Assembly (NCBI GenBank): GCA_014905825.1
Contig: JACGCN010000023.1
Span: forward strand, 558,001-622,000
Direction: 5' to 3'
DNA from: Lyophyllum atratum
Lineage: Eukaryota > Basidiomycota > Agaricomycetes > Agaricales > Lyophyllaceae
DNA: 64,000 nt
Below the pieces are notes generated by a model that was given only the letters and a program-made list of their open reading frames with translations, was not told the DNA's origin and did no database searches. The stretch's first letter is position 1. Each line of letters opens with the position of its first letter. The position numbers and the translations under genes were made by a program. Of this stretch, positions 1 through 11,340 are shown piece after piece.

Positions 1-281
1 CAACACCAATGCGGTACAGCTGTATAGGTGCTCCTTCTGTGGGAACCCTTCCGCGGTGCTCAGAAAATGTTTGTTGTCTACTCTGCCTGCCGCTGCTGTC
101 GTTGATGCTGATTATTTTCTTGTCAATAGGTAGTGGTTGCGCAAAGACGAGGTATGGAACTAAGCTCAAGCCGGTGTTATCATTCTTACTCATATGACGC
201 TATAATAGGTACTGTGATAGCGGGTGCCAGAAGTCGCATTGGACAGAGCACAAGAAATCTTGCAGCACTGCTGCACACTGA
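1..281 (+). CDS. C-terminal MYND zinc-finger protein, 5' part outside window
   Basis: The frame is open from base 2 and encodes the end of a protein with a MYND-type zinc finger. Joining 1-68, 130-151 and 209-281 across two introns with GT..AG ends gives YRCSFCGNP, then KCSGCAKTRYCDSGCQKSHW, then TEHKKSC, and a TGA nine residues after the start of the last CSTAAH stretch. The C-x2-C..C-x2-C..C-x3-C..H..C ligand order of MYND is complete. MYND fingers mediate protein-protein contacts; many Agaricomycete proteins carry one at the extreme C terminus, and the rest of the protein sets the function. That part is not visible here, so no function is proposed. The stop at 279-281 is chosen because no splice donor lies between the finger and the TGA. 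Confidence 0.75.
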
Positions 282-787
282 TCTCTTTGAGGCTACTAGC
301 ATCTTCCAAGTGTACGATACAAAAATGGATAGAAGTCGCTTCTTGGTCCTGTTTGACCAATGGCTTTTCCAAACCTGCACCACCTTGCGGCAGACAACGC
401 ACTGTGGGTCTGTTCTACCATTCGGATTGAGAAATCGGGAGTCTTCGCCCAGCAAATCCTGCCACTGGACGGCCTGCCATGATGAAATCCGCCAACTTAG
501 CCCTGACTCTGGACCCAGGAATTGCGATTGGCATCCACCAGACGCCTCTTCCTAACTTCTTTCACCTCGAGATGGAAGAAGGCCTCTCCTTCGCCAACAG
601 CGATGACGTTCTCCATTGTAACCATCGCAAGCGCAAGATCCCGATGCGCACTTCGTAACGTCTTGTATGATGAAGAATAGTTACATTCGTGTACTGAAAT
701 ATGTCGATGTGCCGTTAAGTATACACATACTGTGAAGGAGGCTGTTAGTAAGGTGCAAGTATGGTACAGTAAAGCTGACATACCTTG
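282..787. other. Intergenic stretch with unresolved coding-like pieces
   Basis: Plus-strand pieces near 358-480 (reading MAFPNLHHLAADNALW, ending at GLP then two stops) and 480-658 (MMKSANLALTLDPGIAIG, ending MRTS) look coding by composition but lie in different frames with no obvious intron between them. They could be a frameshifted remnant, an unrecognised exon pair or chance. The minus strand also has an open frame at 497-781. I recognise no family. Confidence 0.25.
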
Positions 788-1670
788 TTACAAAGGCCTT
801 CGACGCTTGCTCCCTTTACTTGCCTCAATCACATCCTCTCTCCGTTCACCCACTCTGTCCAAAAATTCTACCTTTTCGAGGTAACCACCTCCCCTTCGGT
901 TGGCCTCTAGCTCGTCTTTGAGCCCCGGATCACCAGAACTCTGTACATGGGCCCGCCAGTCCATCGCGGACTTGTCTAGAGTCGATATCTTCTTCGCCTT
1001 TTGTGAGGATGACGTGGGGACGGCACCCAATGTGACTTTCGGCTTTCGGGGACCTGGCCGTCTCGCAGGAGGTTTGGTAGACGTGGACGGCTCGGGGAGT
1101 GCAGCTGAGGTCGAGTCCATGGGGTTAGGGGTCGCTGACCCACTGGCTTGTGCTGGTGCCTCCATATCATCAGCGCGCCACAAAGGCCATTTCTTTGCGT
1201 CGGCAGAGTCTGCGGGAACTTCAACAACTTCTCTAGCCAAATGTTTGGGTACACATCTCGAAAAGGCGAGTTGATGACATACACAACTTGCTCGCCAGCA
1301 AACTTGTACCGTTTTTCAATCTTCACCATCTCTACCAAAGGCGCTGGTTGTGTGGGCGTTGTTGATAGAGATGCTTGAAATGAAGACCATAGTGCGTCTC
1401 TTGCCCTGGTATAGATGGTTAGACCAACACCATTCTGGGGGGGAAACATGTCCCACTTCTTCTTCTCAGCTTCATCTTGTTCTGTCGGTGGTGGCGAGGA
1501 TGTGCGTGGACGTTTGGAATCCGGTTCGTTGTCGGATGATTCTGACGAATCTGAGAAGGCGTATTATAGATGTGCTTTGGAGGAGCAGCAAAGTACGTAC
1601 CGTCTTCGACTGGCGGGATGTAATCGCCGTCGCCTTCGGATTCTGAATCGTATGTTGGAGGTGCGGACAT
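788..1670 (-). CDS. SWC5: SWR1-complex protein 5 (BCNT/Cfdp1 family)
   Basis: Swc5 is a subunit of the SWR1 remodeller, which swaps histone H2A for H2A.Z in nucleosomes. The start MSAPPTYDSESEGDGDYIPP opens an acidic N terminus, which is followed after a first intron (donor GTACGT near 1605) by a basic segment. The motif KIEKRYKFAGEQV matches the FAGE-x-V block of the family. A second intron of 50 nt (donor GTATGT, acceptor near 1233) restores frame into VVEVVEVPADSADAKKW. The C terminus is the diagnostic BCNT-C domain: KKISTLDKSAMDWRAHVQ, then GGGYLEKVEFLDRVGERRED, ending in a basic tail. Domain order and length fit the family. The ATG at 1668-1670 begins the acidic head. It is transcribed divergently from the SET gene at 1971. 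Confidence 0.88.
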
Positions 1671-1970
1671 GGTGGTAGCTACATGAGAAAAGTGTTGCTG
1701 TTTGTTTATTTCATACGGTCGGTGAAGTAGTCCCGATCGCGAAGGTCAATTCGCAACCAGCAACCATGCTACGCCTTGAATTTTAACGCTGTCCCCTGGA
1801 AGACTCGAGACCATTCCTAATCCAGAGAAAAACCCGCAGGAATGACCATTATATATCACTGTACCTTCGACTGCGAACGGCCTTATTCTCCGGCAATCTT
1901 TCGATCTTCTAGTAGCTCAAACTACGCGTCCACGACAATCTGGGCCTAACGCGGATTGTATCTCTGCAGT

Positions 1971-3429
1971 ATGGGGACTGGATTAGTTACAAGTATTGGG
2001 AGTGAACGGGCCGGCGCTGATGTGGAACGTATGTGATTCTTGACTGACAATGACTTCGTGGCTCACCTTGGAGCAGGAACCAGTGTTCTTGAAAATGTTC
2101 TATCTCCATCGGCAGGCACGTTCCGAGAGACTGGTACGCATTTCCTCAGCTCACCCTATCCAGATAACCAATAAATTTTATTGCATCCCGTAGAAAGACC
2201 ATCGCGTCACATCGAAGACGATTTCGAGCTCAACGATCTCGTCTACATCACACTTCCCTCAAATCCCCCTCCCGGTGTCAAACTAGTCGAAGTCACCGAC
2301 GGGTGGACCGAATGTCTCCTCAGGCGCCCTGCGTTGGCGACGATTCTTTCGACTCCAGGGTTTCCTTGCCGGTCGCATTACCCTCCAGACGTCTGCTTCC
2401 GCATCGGCCCTTCGCAAAATGGTCTGGGCATGTTCGCCACCCGCGACCTTTCCATGGGTGATCATATCCTGACCGAACGCCCACTTACCGTAACGCCCAC
2501 TGCGATCCCCATGCCCCACTTTGCGAGGAGCCTAACAGGGCTAACGGACGAGCAGCGAAGCCAGGCGATCCTGGACGAGTGGGAGAAGAGCTTTCTGCTC
2601 CCGTGCTTTAGCCGACTCGACTCTACCACGCAGGCAGATTTCTTAGATCTGGCCAATAGCCACACTGCAGATGGGAGTGGACCAATTTTAGGGGTTATCA
2701 GGACCAATGGGTTCGAAGTGGCAGGTGTCGTGGATCCTGAAGCTAATGGCGAATACGCAGCTGTGTGCAAAGTCATGTGTCGGATTAACCACAGGTACTT
2801 CCCCATTCCTCATGTGCATGTCCCAGCCTTAGTTGACGATGTTTGCTTAAATCAGCTGTAGCCCGTCTGCCGACAGGCTGTTTGATATAGCTTCGTTCTC
2901 TTTCCAATTAAGGGCTACTCGGGACATCAAGAATGGCGACGAAATTTTTGTGTCCTACTGTAACGTCCTCGAGAAGGCCGCAGATCGTCAGGAATATCTC
3001 GCCTCCTACGGCATTACATGCATTTGCACCTCCTGTCTGCCTGATACAGCCGCGTCCGACCAACGCCGACTAGATCTTCGGGACAGCATCGATAAGATCG
3101 ACGTAGATTTCGAAACATGGCTAGCAGATCCTCTCCTAGCCGACGATTACACCATCAAAATCAGCTTGCGCTGGATCGCAGTAATTGAGCAGGAGGCTTT
3201 GGAGGCGTCTGATGCCTTCAGGCATCACGTACATGCCATCGTCAGGGCGTATATCGCTCTAGGAGATGCAAAGAACGCGGTGAAGTATGGGAAGATGCTG
3301 GGACTTTGGGCGCTTGGCCAGTCAGGGAAGGAGGCTATGCTGCGCAAGATGGAGAATCCGGAATATCATCGAGGTCGACCGGACTGGGGGATGCGTATTT
3401 GTGTAGACCATGAAGAAGCTGACGAGTAA
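1971..3429 (+). CDS. SET-domain protein (putative protein-lysine methyltransferase)
   Basis: Four exons (1971-2028, 2077-2133, 2194-2794, 2856-3429) join cleanly in frame. SET proteins transfer methyl groups from S-adenosylmethionine to lysine. The N-terminal SET part reads GLGMFATRDLSMGDHILTER, the usual start of the domain. The pseudoknot motif is INHSCSPSA, split by the intron at 2795-2855, and the second motif is GDEIFVSYC. A post-SET-like cysteine segment follows (GITCICTSCLP), then a helical C-terminal region. No MYND insertion is seen between the SET halves. The family resembles the many SMYD-like SET proteins of Agaricomycetes whose substrates are unknown. The start at 1971 is chosen because it opens exon 1 just downstream of the gap to SWC5 and the joined frame continues without stops. 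Confidence 0.85.
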
Positions 3430-3748
3430 CACATGATACCCTCATCTTTCTTATGCTCCATGGAGGATACATATACCACTGCTCGACATTCAAGGTTGGA
3501 TAGTCAGGGCTGCCCATTACTACAACGTCTATAATATACATGGGTAAGTTGATTGCAGGGTATGCGAGATTAGTGTGCAGTAGGTGATGACTGGATTCCG
3601 ATATGATGCGCAATGAACATGGTCGCTGGGGGTTGCCGTTCAGGTAAGGATATAATGAACCTGCGCAGGTGGAGCCAAGGTATCTGCGTCGCCAGTGCGA
3701 GCCTTGTAGCCGGTGACGTTGGGAAGTGGGGGGTGCAAGGACCAAACG
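3430..3748. other. Convergent 3' intergenic region
   Basis: This lies between the stop of the SET gene (plus) and the stop of the DUF5648 gene (minus). It presumably holds both 3' UTRs. I see no gene in it. Confidence 0.5.
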
Positions 3749-4444
3749 TCATAGTTCGCTGTGTTCCTTCAAAGGCAGGCTAAGCACCGGAGCTGCAAGA
3801 ACTTCAGCAAATATTGCACAGACTAGCCAGAGCCACTCACCATCGTCCTCCAGAGCATATAGATATCCTACAACCCCTTCCTCCGCCCATCCATTCCGCG
3901 ATGCATCCTCTCTCTCCTGCTCAGACGACGTGTAATAATGATCACCCGCCGGAGCATTGAACAGGCGATACAAGGGCACGAGCCCCGGCCCATCCGAGAT
4001 ACGCACATACCCCAACGTGCCTTCCAGGTGATACCCGAGGCGCTTGATGGCGTTATCCCGTTCCTCCGTAGACGTCGTGTAGAAGTGGTCCGTCAGTCCT
4101 ATCGCGTACAGCCGGAAGAGTGGGACGGTGTCGGGCTTCTGCTCAGTGTGGAGATATCCTGTGGTGGTTCCTTTCTTCCCCTCGATAGAAAAGCCGTAGA
4201 AGTCGATGAGATACTTCACTTCCGTTTCGTTGGTGGAGTAGACGTGGTCGACGAGATCGGTGTTCATTGCAGACCATATTCGCGCGACTCCTGCTGGGGC
4301 CCTAGGCTAGAAGACGCCCCCTAGATGGTTAGAACCAAATGTAGGTCAGTGATAATGGTATGAACTCACCTGGATACTGTCTGCCATTACATATCGCGAG
4401 AACTGTGCCAAGCATAGAATGGCCATGAATGAAACAAACTTCAT
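3749..4444 (-). CDS. Secreted DUF5648 repeat protein
   Basis: Exon 1 (4444-4370) encodes exactly 25 residues, a signal peptide starting MKFVSFMAILCLAQFS. Exon 2 (4306-3749) follows a 60-nt intron. The mature protein is a run of DUF5648-type repeats (PF18885-like), each with an aromatic D-H-x-Y-T-T core: RIWSAMNTDLVDHVYSTN, then LFRLYAIGLTDHFYTTS, then LYRLFNAPAGDHYYTSS, with EG..GY strand motifs between them. Related repeats occur in bacterial and fungal secreted proteins and are thought to form a beta-propeller-like or lectin-like fold; the biological role is not established. Without the first exon the ORF would seem to start at MNTDLVDHVY, inside a repeat, so the spliced start is preferred. 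It is probably extracellular. Confidence 0.8.
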
Positions 4445-4861
4445 TGTCACTCAAAGTCTAATGGGGTTCGTCGAGAGCGACAATTGTACAGACCCAGCAC
4501 TCTAGAACTGTCTCTGCCAACAGCGGAGGCTACAAGTGTCAAAGGAGTTTGGATATGAGGACATTGGAACATAGGTCACAACTCGCGATAATAACGCGTT
4601 CCGGATTCGGACTCGAATTCGATTCCAGGATCAGTGGGATCACACCATCAGCTGTACAGGACTGCTGTTTGGAGTGCAAAAAGGAAGGCGCAGCTCACCG
4701 CGGGTGGGTTCGCGAGTCAGGAACAGACTCATAAGGGTGGACAGTTTCAAGATCAATTCGCATAAATTTCTATTTCTGCAAGGAGGAGGGCTACTCAGGG
4801 AGAAACTGTGGTGGGAGTCGCAGTGAGTTTATCTCCCTTTCATACTTGAACCATGTTCGAT
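4445..4861. other. Intergenic region upstream of the DUF5648 gene
   Basis: About 400 bp between the DUF5648 start and the 3' end of dihydroxyacetone kinase, both on the minus strand. An open frame at 4549-4734 has no family resemblance and I do not call it. Confidence 0.45.
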
Positions 4862-7033
4862 TCATGTAGTACTGCCTGATAAACCACTATGAAGACCTTC
4901 AACGATGACAAACACGCCCCATGCCCCAGGATCTGGAGGAATAGCACCTGTGTCTCGCGGAATACTGATATACGCCGCCCTACCAAGAACTGGCTGCATT
5001 GATCTCGTACTTTCTGCACCTGTCCTGGCAGCTTCGACAGCTTGTTCGAGAGAATCTCCGTCCAACAGGGCCTTACAAAAGGGTGCCAAAGCGTCGACAA
5101 GTGTGCGATCACCCGGCTTGGCTGGTGTATACTTCCCGAGGGCCTTCAATCCAGCATCGAGGACTTGGCCCCATTGGCGTGGCGTTGGCGGCTGGGCTGC
5201 GTCCCCAAGGGCACTAGACACTGCAGTAAAAAATATCGCGAAGACTGCGGATACAACTTAGAAGAGTCTGTGGGCAGCATTGGTTTGAGCTTACGAGCGC
5301 CAATGGTCCCTCCCATATTGTCCTCCAGTATGTCGCCAACACATCGCACGACTTTGTCATAAGTCATTTCGGAGATATTCACCTCCTGAGAGTTCAAATA
5401 AGCCAGAATTGCTTCATCAAATAAGATGAGCTAGACGGTTATGTACTCGTAATTTGGATCATACCTTTCGCCCCAGCAGCGAACGTTTCCCCGCAGTCTC
5501 CATCTCCCAAGACCGTATCGAAGTCGGTGAGAGCTTTCTCGTGACGGAGCACCGATTCGCATGCTGATATAATACATCGCTCTGTGGTATCCGGTACACC
5601 CTGTGATTTTGGAATGGCCTTCGAGGGTGGCGGGGGAGACGATGATGCCGTGGTCTCCCCCTCGAATTCAGCGTCACGAGCGACTCTCTTGATTGGCCAA
5701 TGACTGCGGACCCCAACCCAGGCAGAGGCATCCGTGTGCTCATCAAGGAGACGTAGGACGTCGACCTGGATGTCCCAGTTTGGCGAGGTCCGAACTGTCC
5801 GATAAACACCTGACAGATTCAGTATGGAAATCGAAAATCCAGGAGCATTGAGCGAGGTCATGTACGCGGATGAGTATACCCTGGCTGGGTGTAAGCCAAT
5901 GTCGGCTTAAATGCAAGTCAGCCTACCCCCTGATTCTGACTACATCCAGGAAGAAGGGCTCACCCAGTTGCACGATTGTCTCATCCACTACAGCACCCAT
6001 CTCCAGCTGTGACATTCCACCAAGGTTGTTGACGAAAAGCACAACCTCATCTGCTTTTGTGTCCTTCACACCATCGAAACCTGGAAGTCGCAGGAAAGGA
6101 GCCCCGCTACCTTCCTTTGAACGCATAATGAGATCCAACATTTCTTCAACAAGTTTGTCCGGTCCTTCCATTTTCCTTCTAACCACTCCAGGTTCGTTGT
6201 GGAGTCCCAACCCAATCTCGCATTCGTCTTCTCCCATTCTTGTCGCATCACTTATCCCTGAACCTCGTCCAGGTACATGGCAATGCTCCAGGCCAACACC
6301 CACACTCGCCAAATTGTCCACCACCGCATCCCCGAGGATCTTGATCCGAGTCAAAGTCTCCCCTGTTTCAGCGAAAGCGCCGAGTATCTTGCAAACAAGG
6401 ATGTTTCCACTTAGTCCACGAGCACCTACAAGGCTCTTCCTGGCTTGCGAGCCGTCCTCCGACGCCGGGCGAAGGAGAGAAACGTCGTCTGCGACAACGA
6501 CGCTCTCTATCTTCATTCGTGAAGTTGCCAGCGCCTTTTCGATGGCAAGCCCGAAGTTGAGGCGATCCCCCGTATAATTATTGATGATCACTAGGACATC
6601 CCTGTATGGCGCACGCGGGACTTGTCCTGTCCCAGATGCGGTAGCTCCTGAGGATGATGCGAGGTGAATGGTCTGCAGGATCTGCTTTGCACTAGGGCTA
6701 GCAAAGACATCGCCTGAAACCGAAGCCGACAGCATTCCTCGCCCAGTATACCCTGCATGAGCTGGTTCGTGTCCTCCGCCACCGCCAGAAATTACCGCAA
6801 CTGTTTTGCGTGCAGCATCTCGTTCTTCGATCATAGAAGGTTGTAATCCATGGGCAATGTAGACTGATTTCGAGGCAGAATGTCTAACACGGTTGAGAAG
6901 AGATATTCAACTTGTATGTCAAGTCTTAGGTAAGTAACACTCACAACCGGAGAGACGGGTTGAGCGCCACCGCTCCTCTGAGGGACCTGAGAACAAGATC
7001 ATCCGTCGAGTTGAAGACGTGTTTCGTCGACAT
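4862..7033 (-). CDS. DAK1: Dihydroxyacetone kinase (ATP-dependent, DhaK-DhaL fusion)
   Basis: The enzyme phosphorylates dihydroxyacetone with ATP to DHAP, detoxifying it and feeding glycolysis from glycerol or C1 carbon. The start is MSTKHVFNSTDDLVLRSLRG. The DhaK domain shows SGGGGGHEPAHAGYTGRGML and the substrate-binding histidine motif EIGLGLHNEPG, followed by MTSLNAPGFSISILNL. The DhaL domain carries the Mg-ATP binding DTVLGDGDCGETF, then NMGGTIGAL and GDRTLVDAL. Introns by eye are 6944-6884, 5963-5885, 5464-5412 and a very short 5294-5257 (38 nt). Both domains are complete and in one chain, as in fungal and animal enzymes rather than the split PTS-dependent bacterial form. It is likely cytosolic. 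Upstream in-frame ATGs near 7165 are separated by stops and not used. Confidence 0.92.
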
Positions 7034-7537
7034 TATCCAAATCTGAGGGCAGTTCTCCCCCTTTCGAAGCAGGAGATTCCGTCATAACACCTGACCTGTT
7101 GTTCCCACAAAACGTTCGGAGACGCGACGTGGACTTCGGAGAAGTACTGCTTGACGCCATGAGGAGTCCAATATTTAGATCAAAAAGAGAGATTATCTCG
7201 TGAGCATTCGGTCAATTGAGGAAAGTCGTTGGGAGCACTGCGTGAACGGAGTAGGACTTGGACTCGAAGAGTCGAACCATCAAAGCGAAGATCACATGGC
7301 CATTTGATTAGATTAGATTCGCAATGATTTGCGATGAACACAAGAGGTCGGAGAGGACCGTTGCACCCAAAACGAGGAATACATAACCCTGCAACATGTG
7401 CATCTCACTACAAAGTGAAGTAAGTGTCAATGAGGTCGGAACACTTAACAAGGAGAATCATGATTAATATTATTATAATGTTACAACATATGAACGCCCT
7501 GCAATGTTCTCCAGCACGCCTGCGTGCTCCTCGAGCA
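7034..7537. other. Intergenic region upstream of DAK1
   Basis: About 500 bp between the DAK1 start and the chitinase stop, both minus strand. It should carry the DAK1 promoter and the chitinase 3' UTR. I recognise no gene or clear TATA element. Confidence 0.4.
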
Positions 7538-9316
7538 CTAGGAGCATACTGCTTCTATACCCATGGCATCACTGATTGCGTCAATCAGGATATCGTTGGA
7601 GTCGCCAGCGGAGTGCCACATGGCAAAACCCCTGAGGCCATTCTCGTTGATGAACTTTCCTTTCGCCGCTAAAGGAAGGAGAGGAAATCCATAAGTATAA
7701 AAAGCACAGCGAGCTTAGAGAAAACTGAATGAGCATACCAAAACTCGTGGCATCGTCGTAAGATATCATGACCTGTGTATTCTTGTTGTACACGTATGGC
7801 TAACAGGGGAGTCAGCTTTGCACCCAACAGATATTCGATCAGATACCCACCGTCTGGCTGCAGTTGTCGAAGCGATAGTCGATGCCATCCGCAGGCCAGC
7901 CATCAGCATTCAGGAAGCCACCGTCGATCATTCCCCAGAAATTGAATACGCCACCAATGCCCACAGGTGCGCCGCATTGATCAACACCTGTGAATACCAC
8001 GAAGATCAGTCGCAAGACTACGTTAATTATACCAGATGGAAGGCGTACCGGCACCTCCATCCTCCTTATCCCCTGCTGGCTGCTGAGATTTGTCAAAAGG
8101 GGGATATGCAGCTAGCTGGCCGGGACTGGTGAGAGCGATTGCGGCATCGACATGGAAGCTATGTCCGTAAGAAGCAATCCCAAGAGCGATCTGACCGTAG
8201 GCATGAATAATGACGTCGGGAAAGACACCGAACGATGTTTACCTTATCTGCCGGAAATTCAGCGGCTGTCCAAGCCTCGATGGCAGAGGTAGCTGACCCA
8301 GCCTTGGTAGGGGCACACGAATCATCCAGTGGAGCATTTGGTCCAACACCGCCCGTCGACCAGGACCCCCAAATATCATAAGACATAATTGCTATCCACC
8401 ATATGGTTCAGAACAGTGTTTTCGGCCTCTGTGTGAAAGAAGGACACTGACCGATGTGATCAAGGACATCTGCAAAACCAGAGACATCCGTCATGGGCGT
8501 TCCATCAGGACCTGCGAACGGTGTAATTCCCACAGCGGCCGATATGATTAAACCTGGAGGAGCCTTCGCCCGCAGGGCAGTGAGGAACAAGAGGAAGTTT
8601 GCCGAGTCGTCGGGGGAAATTGTGTTGCAGCCAACACCTTGTTTGTTAGGATATTCCCAACTAGTAACAAAATACCTTCAGTTTACACTGGTTAATACTG
8701 AAAATGTAGTGGATGACATACTCGAAGTCAATGCCATCGAGGCCGTATTGCGAGACTAATCCAAGGACAGCGCCAACGAAGGCGGTGCGATTGGCATCCG
8801 TCGCCACCGCTGTAGAGAAGTACTGGGATCCGGTCCAGCCACCAATGGATACGAGAGCATTGACGCTCTATTTCAAACTTAAGGTTCTAAAATTGCAAAT
8901 GCGGTCACTATCACACACGCACATTGGCTTTGGCTTGCGTAACGAAAGTGGGAAGTACTTGTTGACTGGTTGAATCTAAAGAGATTAGGGAAGAGTCTGG
9001 GGTAGTCACACTTATAGACCCAACACAGTAGGTTGTCAGTACCACGCATGCAACTTAGAGACAGCACTTACGCGAACGCAAAAGTCAATACATTGTACTT
9101 CGCCCAAGAGATCGTGTCAGGGGGGAATTGAGTCCCGAGCCAGCCAGGGTACCAGGCAGCGGCGAGTACGTCGTCCGATGCTGACAGATTTGCGGAAGTG
9201 CCATGCACGTCCCGGATCGCTTGCTTCGGGGGAACCAGCCCACAGAATGGCGCGGCAGCGACATAAGTAAAAGCAGACAAGAAGGACATGAGAAGGAATA
9301 AGGGAAGAGAGAACAT
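7538..9316 (-). CDS. Secreted GH18 chitinase
   Basis: GH18 enzymes cleave beta-1,4-N-acetylglucosamine bonds in chitin with a retaining mechanism. The start MFSLPLFLLMSFLSAFTYVA is a signal peptide. The first beta strand is AAAWYPGWLGTQFPPDTISW, followed by NALVSIGGWTGSQYF (the S-x-GG motif). The catalytic DGIDFDWEYPN is complete only after removing an intron whose donor (GTATGT) lies within the Asp codon near 8735; the acceptor TAG supplies TTGGGAA near 8660. Later strands read GLIISAAVGITPFAG, IMSYDIWGSW, and near the end GKFINENGLRGFAMWHSAGD. The gene has roughly nine small exons. No chitin-binding module is visible. It is likely used for wall remodelling or degradation of other fungi; which role applies cannot be told from sequence. 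Confidence 0.88.
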
Positions 9317-10583
9317 GACCGTCTACGGGAGGAGAGAAACGCGCGGTGGGTGGTTTGGTATGAGACTTGGATGACCTTGTCAGCCAGGGGAACAGGGGTA
9401 GATATAGAGTTTAAAACGGACATGCACAGCCCGCAACGCGCTCGCGAGGCAATTAGGGGTAGCAGGCATTGATTGCGGGGATGAGAGCGACATGAGGTCT
9501 TGATCAAGACTCGAGGGGACAATGGGTGCATCAAGCGGCCACGAGGATACACATGTATCACAAAAACATAAAACACGTTCATCGCGGAGGCAATCGAACG
9601 TCCAAAGAGGCATCTCCAAGGCATAGGCGCGTAAAGATCGACTTCCAAGCGTGCATAATCGCGGTATAGCAATAACTTCAGAGAGGGTGGACAAGAGAGG
9701 CGGGTCGCGAAAGACCTTAGCTATCGGGCTTCGGTACTGTTCGCCGGTGGAAAAGGACTATATGAGCACCTTCACTCTCCATATAGCTCTAAATGTAACT
9801 TCAGGTACATGAAATTGAAGTGACGTGGCTCAAAGCGTTTCGCGAGCCCATTCCAGCCTCGCTATCCTAATCATGATCCATTGCACCTCGGTCTTCGCTA
9901 AGGGAGATATCTCACACTGAAGCCAATCACTATGCAAAGTCGGTCTTGCGGGCGGCGTGCGCGACAACAACGTGTGCAGTTAGAGCAGAACATCATCCAA
10001 GCAGAGCTGTTGGCAGACCCAACCACCTCTCATGCCAACTTAGATGAGGTTCCTGCGCAAAACGTTGTCAACCTAAAAGCCGCCGATCACATTGTACCTC
10101 GAGCCTAATTTGGGGAGCCCTTGAGGGGGTAGCCTGTGGTTCGCAAGACCGTTGAGCAGAACCTGAGGACTGGTCGAGGAGGTGCTTGCCAGTTGTGAGA
10201 AAGAAACGGAGCGGGAAGAAATCGAAGACACCATCGCTAGTGGCGGGTACGATCGGTCTGCCGACAATGTGCAATGGATAGTTATAGTTGGAAGATGAGG
10301 TTCCGGGAGACGGGTGTGCGAGAGATGCATGCCACATACGGCATGACGGCTGGGAACCGCGAGCAAGGAATGGGGAAAGCCGTGGCTTAATAGCCCTCAC
10401 TTCGGCCTGATTTGTCCGTGGCTTGGTAATGCATGGTACACAGGCATTATGAGTCCTGCATGGACGAAGCAGCCTTCTATTTAGAGCTGCCCAATTTCAG
10501 TCTATAACACCTATATTCTGCGTCAGCTGATGACGAAGCGCAGCAGAAACGGTGTACCTATTAATACCGTATGCGAGCATAGA
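9317..10583. other. Long intergenic region upstream of the chitinase gene
   Basis: About 1.27 kb without a gene I can support. Open frames on the minus strand at 10068-10400 and 10073-10366 overlap in different phases and match no family I know. The chitinase promoter should lie at the left end. Confidence 0.35.
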
Positions 10584-11118
10584 CTACCGCCTCCCACTGC
10601 CCCGGATTATCCCTATCCTCGCAGCCAACTGCCTGGCCTGTATTGCATGGAGCCGCTTCGAACGTGCGAACAGGACGACTAAAGCTATGATAGCAAACAG
10701 GATGTTGCATGCTACGAATTCGTAGAAGTCAGCCCGTTCTTGGGCAACGATGCGGCCACAAGATTCCCAAGCGGGTGTCTCGCCTTCCGGGTGTTGAGAT
10801 TCAAAGTCCCCTGGGAGCGGCGGTGTCCCATGGGGTGTGGTGGGAGGTTCATGCGCGGGTGGTCGGGATGAAGTTGCATTCACGCAGTGCATGAGACGTC
10901 GGTTTCCGAACGGTTGGCAGAAAGGTTCTGAAAGCTTCACCAGTATGAGCATCTGTAGAGCAAGTGGGCACAAAATCACATACTGCAGATTCTGGACATG
11001 GCTCGCATGCGCCAAATGGTGTGCAGATAAGTCCTGGGTGGGTATCATTGCCTTGCAAGTCGGCATGGGCATCTGCAGCGAATACAGGTTGGAAGTAGCA
11101 TATCCAGGCCAATAACAT
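10584..11118 (-). CDS. Cys-rich single-span membrane protein (conserved, unknown function)
   Basis: Exon 1 (11118-10984) encodes a likely signal peptide (MLLAWICYFQPVFAADAHA) and a Cys-rich segment GLICTPFGACEPCPESA. After a 49-nt intron (10983-10935) exon 2 continues LSEPFCQPFGNRRLMHCV, a Pro-rich linker, ETPAWESCGRIVAQERADFY, and one transmembrane helix (FVACNILFAIIALVVLFARS) with a basic cytosolic tail RLHAIQARQLAARIG. The topology would be luminal or extracellular Cys domain and short cytosolic end, a type I protein. I recall similar CEPCP / PFCQPFGNRRLMHC proteins widely in Agaricomycetes but know no function. The alternative ATG at 11144 is out of this frame and would lose the signal peptide. 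Confidence 0.7.
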
Positions 11119-11340
11119 TCTTTTGCTAGCGTGTTAGAGTACATTCCGAGATATAAGGCTCATGAACGTACAAACATATCGTCGTTGCCAGCCTTGACGA
11201 GCGAGAAATCATCTGGTGGGCATGGACCGTGGAGAAGGTGAACAAGGGCACGTGGGAAACAGACGCCTATCATCGACACCATCGCAAACCCGACTCGTAC
11301 AGTACGACAACAATCATCTGCAACACAAGCACACTGAATC

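Noticed and set aside
10073..10366. Minus ORF ending YNVIGGF, reminiscent of conidiation-protein con-6 repeats
   Set aside because: The NPN-x-S-x-x-A-K repeat that defines con-6 is not present on either side, and the overlapping frames are equally long.
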